DNA of 64,000 nucleotides from assembly GCF_900188085.1 (NCBI RefSeq), contig NZ_FZOU01000005.1, positions 248,001-312,000 on the forward strand, read 5' to 3'. Numbering within the stretch: position 1 is the stretch's first letter; each line of letters starts with the position of its first letter. Shown piece by piece: positions 36,301 to 42,907 of this stretch. The notes beneath the pieces are model-generated. The model saw only the letters and a list, made by a program, of their open reading frames with translations. It made no database searches and was not told where the DNA came from. This stretch comes from Granulicella rosea. GTDB taxonomy: Bacteria; Acidobacteriota; Terriglobia; Terriglobales; Acidobacteriaceae. The position numbers and the translations under genes were made by a program.

Positions 36301-38662
36301 TGAAGACATCGCCGGTTCCGTCGAGCGCGACGCTAAGCGGGCCGTTGACCGTCGCGGCCACGCTGACGCCGCCGTCGCCGGTGTTGCCTGCCGTGCCCGT
36401 GCCGATCACCGTCGAAAGGGAGCCAGCCGCGAAGACCGAGTAGACCTTGTTCGCGCCCGAGTCGGCGATGTAACCGTCGCCCGCGGGATCGACCACGATG
36501 GAGGTCGGGCTGATGAGGCCGGTCTGCAGCGCCGATGTGCCGGTCGAGGTGGTCGTGCCGTTGCCGGCGTAGAGGTGGATGGTGTTGGTGGTGTCGACCG
36601 TGTACACGCGGTGTCCGCCGGTATCGGTGATGTAGAGGATGCCGTTCTGGTCGAGCGTGACGCCGGCGGGCGAGACGAAGAGCGCCGTGTTGGCTGCGAC
36701 GCTGTCGGCCGCGGCGACCGTGCCGCTACCGGCGATCACGCGATAGGTGCCCGACGCGTAGACCTCGATCACGTTGTGCGCCGTGCCCTGCTGCGAGACG
36801 TAGAGGTTGCCGAGCGCATCGACGTAGATGGCCGACGGCGCGGTGAATCCACCGGGGATGGTGACAGGGACGGTGGTTCCATTCGTGGTGAACTCGGTGA
36901 CGGTGTTCTGGGTTGCGTCGGCGATGTACCAGTTGCCGGCCGCGTCGCTGGCGATGCCGCTCGGCGTGACCAGACCGGCGCCGACCTTGATGGCCAGTGT
37001 GCTGGAGCCGCCGCCGGGGGGCAGGATGCGAACATCGGCGGTGCCGGGGGTGGCGCCGATCTCAAGGATGTACGCGTTGCCGCCGGAGTCGGTGGCGACC
37101 GCGGTGGGCGAGTTCAGGTTCGAAGCGATGGTGTTGACGATGCCGGGAACCAGCAGGCCGTTCGAACCGGTCGCCATGCCTTGCAGGCCGGTGCTGACCA
37201 CCTGGCCGCTGATCGAATCCTTGATCGTCAGCGCGGAGTAGCGCTGGCCGGGCTTGGTCGGCGTGAAGCTGACGAAGACCTGGCAGGAGGTGGGGGTGCT
37301 CGTCGTGGAGGCCGCGATCGCGCCGCTGCAGGTGTTGTTGACGATCGTGTAGTCGGGGCCGACGGTCGCGCTCAGGTTCGAGGTCGTGTTGACGAGGAAG
37401 GTCACGGCGTTGACCAGCGGGCTCTTGGTGCCGACCGGCGTCGAGGGATAGGTGATGTCGTTGAAGATGTAGTTGAAGCTGAGCGAGCGGACGACGCTGT
37501 TCTGCGAGTCGGCGATGTAGACGTTGTTGTAGTTGTCGACCGCCAGGCCGCGCGGCTGGTTCAGCGGCACGGTCTGCGAGACGGCGCCGTTCTGCGCGGG
37601 AGCGTATGCGCCCGAGGCGCCGGTCGGCAGGCCGCCGTTGATCGTCAGCGTGCCGGTGTTGGGCGTGTAGCGCACGACGTTGTCCGGCGCGGTCTCGCTG
37701 ATGAAGAGCGCCTGCGTCGCGCCGAAGATGAGGCCGTACGGGCTATGCAGCGCGGTGGCGGAAGATCCCTTGTTGTCGTTCGCGCAGAGTCCAACCGTGG
37801 TGACGGGCGCGCCTGTGCCGGTTACCTGGCGGACGCAGTTGTTGCCGGTGTCGGCCACATAGACGCTGCCGGCGAAGTCAACCGCGAGGCCCGAAGGCTT
37901 CGACAGCGTAATGCCGTTGGTGATGCCCGTGCACTGCGTCGGAACCAGCGCCGAGAGATTGCCGGCGACGACGCAGGCGGTGAGCTTGTCGGCCGCGGCG
38001 GTGTTGGCCGGCGTCACCGATTCGCGCAGCACCTGGTAGTTGCTCAGCGCGGGTGTCGACTCTGTATCCTGAATCGCAATGTAGAGATTGTTCGAGGAGT
38101 CGATGACGATGCCGGATGGGGAAGGCGTCGCGGAGGTGGTGGTCACCGTGCTGCAGGTTCCGGCCACGTTCACTAGGTTCACCGTACCGGTGGTGCCGCT
38201 CGGCAGGCGGCGAATGCAGTTATGGCCGGAGTCCGCGATGTAGAGGTTGCTGCTGCTGTCGAGCGCCAGACCCATCGGCTTGATGAGTCCGTTGGCGACG
38301 GCGGGTGTCGCGCTCAGTGCGACATTGCACGTATCGCCGTTCGTCCCGTTCGCCTCGTATCCGACGAGCGTGGTGATATTGCCGTTCGTATCGATCTTGC
38401 GAACGCAGTTATTGCCGGTGTCGGAGATGTACTGGTTGCCGGTCTTATCGACCACAAGAAACGAAGGCGAGTTCAGGCCGACGGCGGTCGCCGGCGGTCC
38501 GTAGTCGTTCGTGAAGGCCGGCGATCCATTGCCGGCGTAGACCGTGACGGTCTGCGTCAGCGTGACCGGGGCCTGACCATGCATTGCAACCGGCGCAAGG
38601 GCAACAAGAAGTAAAAATGCAAACTGTAAGCAGATGCGGAGGCGTTGGCTGAACGTGACCAT
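33377..38662 (-). CDS. Giant NHL-repeat / MBG-domain surface protein (1761 residues)
   Basis: A signal peptide (about 1-30) leads into many NHL six-bladed propeller repeats (about residues 40-800, for example YISDTGNNCVRKIDTNGN and VYVADTGNNCVRQV), with HYR/Ig-like inserts. Residues about 950-1480 hold six MBG-type repeats of roughly 80 residues with the signature RAYGTPNPTLTGTFSG. An Ig-like domain follows. The C-terminus has two hydrophobic segments separated by RNRKRLGLDKMR and ends in GIMGMTGCGCPTTT plus about 30 residues, a plausible anchoring or sorting tail. It should be displayed on or outside the outer membrane, probably in adhesion or binding. Ribosome site GGGAG lies nine bases before the ATG. 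Confidence 0.85.
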   Translation of the reverse strand: MVTFSQRLRICLQFAFLLLVALAPVAMHGQAPVTLTQTVTVYAGNGSPAFTNDYGPPATAVGLNSPSFLVVDKTGNQYISDTGNNCVRKIDTNGNITTLVGYEANGTNGDTCNVALSATPAVANGLIKPMGLALDSSSNLYIADSGHNCIRRLPSGTTGTVNLVNVAGTCSTVTTTSATPSPSGIVIDSSNNLYIAIQDTESTPALSNYQVLRESVTPANTAAADKLTACVVAGNLSALVPTQCTGITNGITLSKPSGLAVDFAGSVYVADTGNNCVRQVTGTGAPVTTVGLCANDNKGSSATALHSPYGLIFGATQALFISETAPDNVVRYTPNTGTLTINGGLPTGASGAYAPAQNGAVSQTVPLNQPRGLAVDNYNNVYIADSQNSVVRSLSFNYIFNDITYPSTPVGTKSPLVNAVTFLVNTTSNLSATVGPDYTIVNNTCSGAIAASTTSTPTSCQVFVSFTPTKPGQRYSALTIKDSISGQVVSTGLQGMATGSNGLLVPGIVNTIASNLNSPTAVATDSGGNAYILEIGATPGTADVRILPPGGGSSTLAIKVGAGLVTPSGIASDAAGNWYIADATQNTVTEFTTNGTTVPVTIPGGFTAPSAIYVDALGNLYVSQQGTAHNVIEVYASGTYRVIAGSGTVAAADSVAANTALFVSPAGVTLDQNGILYITDTGGHRVYTVDTTNTIHLYAGNGTTTSTGTSALQTGLISPTSIVVDPAGDGYIADSGANKVYSVFAAGSLSTVIGTGTAGNTGDGGVSVAATVNGPLSVALDGTGDVFIVDSGNKSVREITYPNTTTLSFGNVPVGSTSTSAGPQYFANIGTDLLQLVPSTIGITVSSTTPSAFSVNSATTTCGPTLLSGTVCAIGYSFKPTAAQSYFASTVLSSNAYNTPTTINLNGNGQALLSVTTIFPAESEVYGSPFAETATFATTSSTAPTGTVAFSVAGKTLCSFTGTIATNFSCPAANSGLAVGTYTVTVTYSGDSNYSPISTTTLLTVTPAPLTVVVNNQTRAYGTPNPTLTGTFSGGVNGDTILVAYATTATQASAPGTYPITATLTTVGSANLSNYTVTNTPGTLTVTKAALNLTVAVVNVSRQYGTANPAFTDTISGALLGDTFTVTYGTTATITSPVGTYPITLTVGGAAAANYNITATPGTLTVTPAPLTVNVSSGTRPYGTANPTFTATITGALNGDVLTATPSTTATITSPVGSYPVTATVSGANAGNYTVTVNPGTLTITKATATVNVAVNNATRVYGAANPAFTSTVTGALNGDTFTITYATTATATSPVGSYTITPTVSGAAAANYTITTTNGTLTVTAAPLTVAAVSASRTYGAANPTFTDTTTGLVNGDTVTITNSTTATATSAVGSYSIVPAVSGTALSNYTLVTTNGTLTVNAAPLTVTVTPATASRGYGVANPTFTATITGAVNGDVLTATVSTTATATSPVGSYPVTATIAGTNAADYIVTVVPATLNITQSATTTTLTGTPASPVNTGAGVTFTATVTSPGGIPTGTVTFFDGGSSIGTATLGAAGTALLTTTALVTGNHTISATYTATPAFAGSSSAPLAYTILGSFNVTSPTQPQYLRGAGSTPYTINVASVNGFFGPVALSCSGLPADATCSFATQTVNVPAGGTATTVMTVTTTVADAALIAPANLNPKADARTSVQSAAMLPIMLFGLGFLGFSIRNRKRLGLDKMRLLVLIIGTLGIMGMTGCGCPTTTFKTYTINVTGVSTTVVAPSSSTSVVLSVGTSN
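34200..35660 (-). repeat. Six tandem MBG-domain repeats inside the giant surface gene
   Basis: Six units of about 237 bases encode copies of the MBG domain, each with RxYGxANPxFT and ending in GTLTVT. They are similar but not identical, with silent and replacement differences, so this is an old duplication that has diverged. Recombination among units could change repeat number. Confidence 0.75.
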
Positions 38663-38905
38663 GGTAGATACTCCCGGGGTACTGAAACTTTTTGATAAGA
38701 ACGTGAGTCGTCCTAGTAAGTTGCGGGAAAAAATTCCGGGGTTGTACGCATTTTCTACCCAATCACCCAGGAATTTCGCAGTTACAAGAACTTGAGAATT
38801 GGTTGCCCGTGTAAGAATTTTTTTTGCGAGGCTAACTCTTGCCTACATGAAGAAACCTTTATGCAGGATTTGCCTTCCCTTCGTCTCTGCTGTCAAAGTG
38901 GAAGC

Positions 38906-40066
38906 ATGATGGAGCGGCGTCAGATCGTGGAGTTGTGGCGCGAGCCCGGTACGGCATCCGGTGTCGCCGGGACGGCGTCGGGGGTTCTCATCACGCTCGT
39001 ACATGCCGAGGGATCGACCTACCGGCGTCCTGGAGCGCGCCTGCTGACCGCCGCCATGGGTTCGCAGGCCGACGCGCGCGGACTCTACGCCGGGACGATC
39101 AGCGGCGGCTGCCTGGAGAGTGAGGTCGTCCGCCGGGCGCGTTGGATGGTCCGCGCCGGGGCCGTGGTCGAGCGCTATTCCATGGCCTTCGACGATACGG
39201 CGGAGATTCCCTTCGGGCTCGGCTGCGGCGGCACGGTGGATCTGCTCTTTGAGCCCGCGGGCGCGCCGGAGGCCGAGGCGCTCTTCCAGGCCATGAGCGA
39301 TTCGCTCGCTGGAGTCGAGAGCATCGTCGTCAGCTTTCTGCCCGGCGGCGGACGCGGATTGCGCCGCGTCGTCTACAGCGCGGATGGCCGGGTGGTCTTC
39401 GCGAGCGAGGGGCTGGACGCAAAAAAGATCGACTGCGCCCGCGCGCTCGAGCCCGGCGGCGAGTACGAAGGCCGCTACGTGGAACGGTTATTCCGGCCGC
39501 AGCGCCTCGTCATCCTGGGCGCGGGCGACGATGCGAAGCCGCTGGCCGCCATGGCCTCGTCGCTTGGCTGGAGCGTCCTGGTGGCCGATGGACGAGCCCA
39601 ACTGGCGCGCGCGGAACGCTTTCCGCACGCCGAACAGGTACTCGTTCTGGACGATCCGGATCAGTTACAAATAGAGCCGCAAGACGCGGTGGTATTGATG
39701 ACGCATAGCTACGAACAGGATCGTACGCTGCTCTCCGGGCTGCTGGCGTCGCCCCGCGGACCGCGCTATCTCGGCATGCTGGGCTCGCGCCATCGCAGCA
39801 GTCTGCTGGTGAGCGAGGCGGCGGCGATGACCGGGCGGAGCGTCTCCGCGTGTTGCGAGACGGTCTTCGCGCCGGTGGGTCTCGATCTCGGCGGCGACGG
39901 CCCGGAGGCGATCGCGCTCGCCATCGTCGCGGAGGTGCAGGCATTTCGCCATGGCAGGCTGAGCGTCTCGCGCAAGCTGACGCCCGGCGAGGTGGCGGAG
40001 CAGCTCGAACGCGGCGGCTCCTCGCGCTACCTGCAGGCGCAGTGCGCGCTGGGTGCGGCGGAGTGA
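38906..40066 (+). CDS. xdhC: XdhC/CoxI-family molybdenum cofactor maturation protein
   Basis: A 386-residue protein with the XdhC N-terminal domain (ITLVHAEGSTYRRPGARLLT, LGCGGTVDLLFEP) and a C-terminal Rossmann-like domain (LVILGAGDDAKPLAAMASSLGW, YLGMLGSRHRSSLL). XdhC proteins bind and insert sulfurated molybdenum cofactor into xanthine dehydrogenase-type enzymes. ATG 38906 begins at the family start; upstream ATGs at 38861 and 38792 give an atypical Cys-rich leader. The stop overlaps the next start (GTGA), so translation with the mocA-like gene is coupled. The structural subunits are encoded convergently at 41461-45249. Confidence 0.9.
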   Translation: MMERRQIVELWREPGTASGVAGTASGVLITLVHAEGSTYRRPGARLLTAAMGSQADARGLYAGTISGGCLESEVVRRARWMVRAGAVVERYSMAFDDTAEIPFGLGCGGTVDLLFEPAGAPEAEALFQAMSDSLAGVESIVVSFLPGGGRGLRRVVYSADGRVVFASEGLDAKKIDCARALEPGGEYEGRYVERLFRPQRLVILGAGDDAKPLAAMASSLGWSVLVADGRAQLARAERFPHAEQVLVLDDPDQLQIEPQDAVVLMTHSYEQDRTLLSGLLASPRGPRYLGMLGSRHRSSLLVSEAAAMTGRSVSACCETVFAPVGLDLGGDGPEAIALAIVAEVQAFRHGRLSVSRKLTPGEVAEQLERGGSSRYLQAQCALGAAE

Positions 40067-40632
40067 GGTTTGCGGCGGTGATTCTGGCCGCGGGAGCTTC
40101 GCGTCGCATGGGGTCGCCGAAGCAGCTCGCCATGCTGGCCGGCGAGACGCTGCTCGACCGGGCCGTCCGCACCGCGCATGCGGCCGGGTGCGCGCCCGTG
40201 GTGGTGGTGCTGGGCGCGGCGGCGGAGGAGATTCAGGCCGCGTGCAGACTCGACGAGGCGCACATCGTCCTCAACCCGGTTTGGGCGGAGGGGATGGCCT
40301 CGTCTTTGCGTACGGGATTGGAGCAGCTTGCGGCGGATGCGGTCTGCGCGGTCGTGATGACCTGCGATCAGCCGGCGGTCACAGCGGAACATCTCAGACG
40401 GCTGATGCTCGCCTCGGAGGGGGGAACCGGGGTCGCGTGTTCAGGCTACGGCGAGGTGCGTGGCGTGCCGGCTTGTTTTCCGGCGACGACCTTTGCTGCG
40501 TTGAAGGCGCTTGCGGGCGATGCGGGAGCGCGTAAGCTGTTGGCGTCTGCCCGGGTGGTCTCTCTGCTCGACGGAGAGCTCGATGTGGACACGCCGGAGG
40601 CGCTCGACGAAGCGCGCAAAATACTGGGATGA
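40063..40632 (+). CDS. mocA: MocA-like molybdenum cofactor cytidylyltransferase
   Basis: A 189-residue nucleotidyltransferase with the signature ILAAGASRRMGSPKQLAMLAGE at the start, and GMASSLRTGLE and VMTCDQPAVTAEHL later, as in MocA/MobA-like enzymes that add CMP (or GMP) to molybdopterin. Combined with the adjacent xdhC this favours the cytosine dinucleotide used by xanthine-dehydrogenase/aldehyde-oxidase type enzymes. The start is GTG at 40063, overlapping the upstream stop. Confidence 0.88.
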   Translation: MRFAAVILAAGASRRMGSPKQLAMLAGETLLDRAVRTAHAAGCAPVVVVLGAAAEEIQAACRLDEAHIVLNPVWAEGMASSLRTGLEQLAADAVCAVVMTCDQPAVTAEHLRRLMLASEGGTGVACSGYGEVRGVPACFPATTFAALKALAGDAGARKLLASARVVSLLDGELDVDTPEALDEARKILG

Positions 40633-40638
40633 AGAGGT

Positions 40639-40740
40639 TTATGCCTCTTCGCTGTCCTCGGACGTACCGGAGCCCATCGTGACGACACAGGGGATAAGAA
40701 CCATAAGAAGGAAGGCGCCGGCTACAAGAAGATCATGCAT
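40639..40740 (-). CDS. Small single-pass membrane protein, 33 residues
   Basis: A possible micro-protein with one membrane segment (LLVAGAFLLMVLIPCVVTM) and an acidic tail ending in TSEDSEEA. ATG 40740 starts just before the hydrophobic stretch. Support is limited to composition and layout; the region upstream contains a perfect 7-bp hairpin (40760-40779), possibly in its leader. The stop lies only seven bases from the mocA-like stop, inside a GAAGAGG/CCTCTTC hairpin (40631-40650) that may serve as a shared terminator. No function can be given. Confidence 0.4.
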   Translation of the reverse strand: MHDLLVAGAFLLMVLIPCVVTMGSGTSEDSEEA

Positions 40741-40910
40741 GGGGAGTCTCTTTTCTGTCGGCGGACTATGTTGTCCGCCTGACTGAAATAAGAATGTCCT
40801 AATCCGGGACAGACTCCCATTCCACTTCGGGCTTTCCTGTTCGTACCTTTGTTGCAACATGCATTCCCCAAAAGTTGCAGGCCGGAATACATCCAGATTC
40901 ATCCAGCGGT

Positions 40911-41444
40911 TCAGGCGGCCGAATGAGGGTCGAAGCTCTTGTCGGAGGCCAGGATCATCTCCCGCGTCAGCCGGTCGCGGCGCAGGAAGACCCCGTCCTC
41001 TTTATAGAAGAAGGCGGTTGTCAACTCGTTTGCCAGCTCGACCGCCAGCAGGCCGATGAATCCGCAGAAGGCGTGGCGAGCCTCGGAGGTCGGCAGCCCC
41101 TCGCCGCCGGGGACGAAGTCGATGCGGCTGAAGGCGCTGTGGTCGGCCCAGCCCGGCAGGCTGCTGGCGCCAAGCTCCTCCGCGCCCAGGCGATGCTCGT
41201 GATAATAAATGGGGATATAAAGCTCGTTGAACTTGATGAGTCCGTTCTCGTCGTCCAGATTCATGCCGAAGAAGGTGGTGCGGTCGTACGCGCGGCCCCA
41301 GGCCGCCTGCATCGCCGCATTCAGCCGCTCGGTCGTGTAGCGCTCCAGCCGCCGCTGCAGCAGACAAAGCGTCAGCCCGGGCCGTGGCGGCGCGGGGTCA
41401 TGCGTCAGATTCAGCTTCTTGGCGAGCTGTGAGAAAAGGTTCAT
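40911..41444 (-). CDS. Hypothetical protein downstream of the molybdenum hydroxylase subunits
   Basis: A 177-residue protein, 16 bases after the FAD-subunit stop and probably in the same transcript. It has no signal or membrane segment. The sequence is well-behaved (GRAYDRTTFFGMNLDDENGL, IYYHEHRLGAEELGASSLPG) but I recognise no family. It could be unrelated to the oxidoreductase. Confidence 0.75.
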   Translation of the reverse strand: MNLFSQLAKKLNLTHDPAPPRPGLTLCLLQRRLERYTTERLNAAMQAAWGRAYDRTTFFGMNLDDENGLIKFNELYIPIYYHEHRLGAEELGASSLPGWADHSAFSRIDFVPGGEGLPTSEARHAFCGFIGLLAVELANELTTAFFYKEDGVFLRRDRLTREMILASDKSFDPHSAA

Positions 41445-41460
41445 GTCTAGCTGTGATGCT

Positions 41461-42318
41461 CTAGGTGGAAAGCTGTTGCAGGAACTCTTCCAGCAGATTA
41501 CCAGCCACGGCCGCCCGATAGGCTGCCGTGGAACGAATATCGTCGATCGGACGCGCCTCGGACGCTAAGGCGGCCCGCGCTTTTTCTACCGTTTGGGAGG
41601 TCACCGGCTGCCCGAGCAGGGCCGACTCGGTCGCCGCGCAACGCATCGGCATTGCGCTCAGGCTGGCCGCGCCGATGCGAATATCGGCGATCTTGTTCTC
41701 CTCGATCCGGGCAAGGCAGGCCAGCGCGATCTTCGAGATCGCCTGCGCGTTGCGTGTGCCGACCTTGCGGGTATAGCTGCGGTAGCCGGTCCAGATGCGC
41801 GGAACGGCGATGCTGTAGACCAGCTCTCCCGGCAGCAGCGCCGTCTTCTTATACCCAAGGTGGAAGGCCGTGTAAGGCATGGTTCGCGAACCCGTGGCTG
41901 AGACCAGCTTCAACGTCGCCTCGTATGCCAGCAGCGCCGGCGGCGAGTCGGCTGCGGGGCTCGCATTGACGAGGTTGCCGCCCAGCGTGCCCCGGTTTTG
42001 GTTGGCGATGGAGCCGGTCCAGCTCGCGGCGCCGGCCAGCAGCGGCAGATCCGCGGCAAGACCCGCGTGGTGGCGAATATCCGAAAAGGTCGTGCCCGCG
42101 CCGATGACGTAGGCCTCGGCCGTGGTCTCGATGAAGCGCAGCTCCTTGAGATGCTGCAGCGAAACCAACGGCTTCTGCGGCAGACGTCCGGCCGAGAGCG
42201 CGACCATAATCTCCGTGCCGCCCGCGATGGGGGTATAGCCGCCGGTGGCCAGCGTCGCCAGCACGTCGTCGAGAGTTGCCGGGGCGATCAGTTCGTATTG
42301 GGCCGCGTTGGCTCGCAT
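41461..42318 (-). CDS. Xanthine dehydrogenase-type FAD-binding subunit
   Basis: A 285-residue protein of the CO-dehydrogenase/xanthine-dehydrogenase medium-subunit family. FAD-binding motifs are visible: PIAGGTEIMVAL near residues 28-40, TLGGNLVNASPAADSPPALLA, and the C-terminal domain with GTRNAQAISKIAL. ATG 42318 follows AGGAG; upstream frame runs into a family B repeat and is not coding. It transfers electrons from the iron-sulfur subunit to NAD or another acceptor. Third subunit gene in a leftward operon. Confidence 0.92.
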   Translation of the reverse strand: MRANAAQYELIAPATLDDVLATLATGGYTPIAGGTEIMVALSAGRLPQKPLVSLQHLKELRFIETTAEAYVIGAGTTFSDIRHHAGLAADLPLLAGAASWTGSIANQNRGTLGGNLVNASPAADSPPALLAYEATLKLVSATGSRTMPYTAFHLGYKKTALLPGELVYSIAVPRIWTGYRSYTRKVGTRNAQAISKIALACLARIEENKIADIRIGAASLSAMPMRCAATESALLGQPVTSQTVEKARAALASEARPIDDIRSTAAYRAAVAGNLLEEFLQQLST

Positions 42319-42341
42319 CGTTCTCCTAAGTACAAATGTTC

Positions 42342-42450
42342 GGGCGCCCCGTCCTTCCAGCTTCATCGGAAGGGTGGGACGTAAGAGGTTCGGGCGGTGT
42401 ACGTCCCACCCTTCGCTCAAAAAGCGAGCGAAGAATGGGGCACCCCGGCA
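42342..42450. repeat. Dispersed palindromic repeat, family B (two inverted units)
   Basis: Two hairpin units in opposite orientation lie between the iron-sulfur and FAD subunit genes: GGGCGCCCCGTCCTTCC ... GGAAGGGTGGGACGT, and TACGTCCCACCCTTCGCT ... AGCGAAGAATGGGGCACC. The same sequence occurs at 27469-27518. Position inside an operon suggests it may modulate readthrough or mRNA stability. Confidence 0.75.
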
Positions 42451-42451
42451 T

Positions 42452-42907
42452 TTAGGCCAACTTGGCTGCCGCTTCCACCGCCGCGAAGATGCGACTGTAC
42501 CCGGTGCAGCGGCAGAGATTGCCCGCCAGCCCCTCCTGGATCTGCGGCAGCGTGGGCTGCGGATACTTGTCGAGTAGATGCTTCGTCGCGAGGATCATGC
42601 CCGGCGTGCAGATGCCGCACTGCGCGCCGCCCTCTTCGAGAAAGCACTGCTGGATCGGCGCAAGCTGCTCGCCGATGGCGACGCCCTCGATCGTGCCGAT
42701 CTCGACGCCCTCGGCCTGCAGCACGGGGATGAGGCAGGAGTTCGCCAGCACGCCGTCAAAGAGCACCGAGCAGGAGCCGCATTCGCCTTCGCCACAGCCT
42801 TCCTTCACGCCGGTCAGGTGCAGGTCTTCGCGCAGCACGTCGAGCAGCCGCTTCATGGGTGGTACGTCGACGGTATAGGGCTTGCCGTTGATGTTGAGTT
42901 CGATCAT
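42452..42907 (-). CDS. Xanthine dehydrogenase-type [2Fe-2S] subunit
   Basis: A 151-residue small subunit. The plant-ferredoxin-type cluster ligands (EGCGEGECGSCSVLFDG, NSCLIP) and the second cluster ligands (AQCGICTPGM, NLCRCTGY) are all present. It passes electrons from the molybdenum subunit to FAD. ATG 42907 overlaps the stop of the large subunit gene (ATGA), showing translational coupling. The downstream gap to the FAD gene holds a family B repeat. Confidence 0.95.
   Translation of the reverse strand: MIELNINGKPYTVDVPPMKRLLDVLREDLHLTGVKEGCGEGECGSCSVLFDGVLANSCLIPVLQAEGVEIGTIEGVAIGEQLAPIQQCFLEEGGAQCGICTPGMILATKHLLDKYPQPTLPQIQEGLAGNLCRCTGYSRIFAAVEAAAKLA

Noticed and set aside
34001..38176. 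Long plus-strand open frames opposite the NHL/MBG gene
   Set aside because: Low-complexity Arg/Gly/Asp-rich translations with no start signal; the minus-strand gene explains the region.
42318..42420. N-terminal extension of the FAD subunit
   Set aside because: The added residues come from the family B repeat; AGGAG just before ATG 42318 and family alignment support the shorter start.
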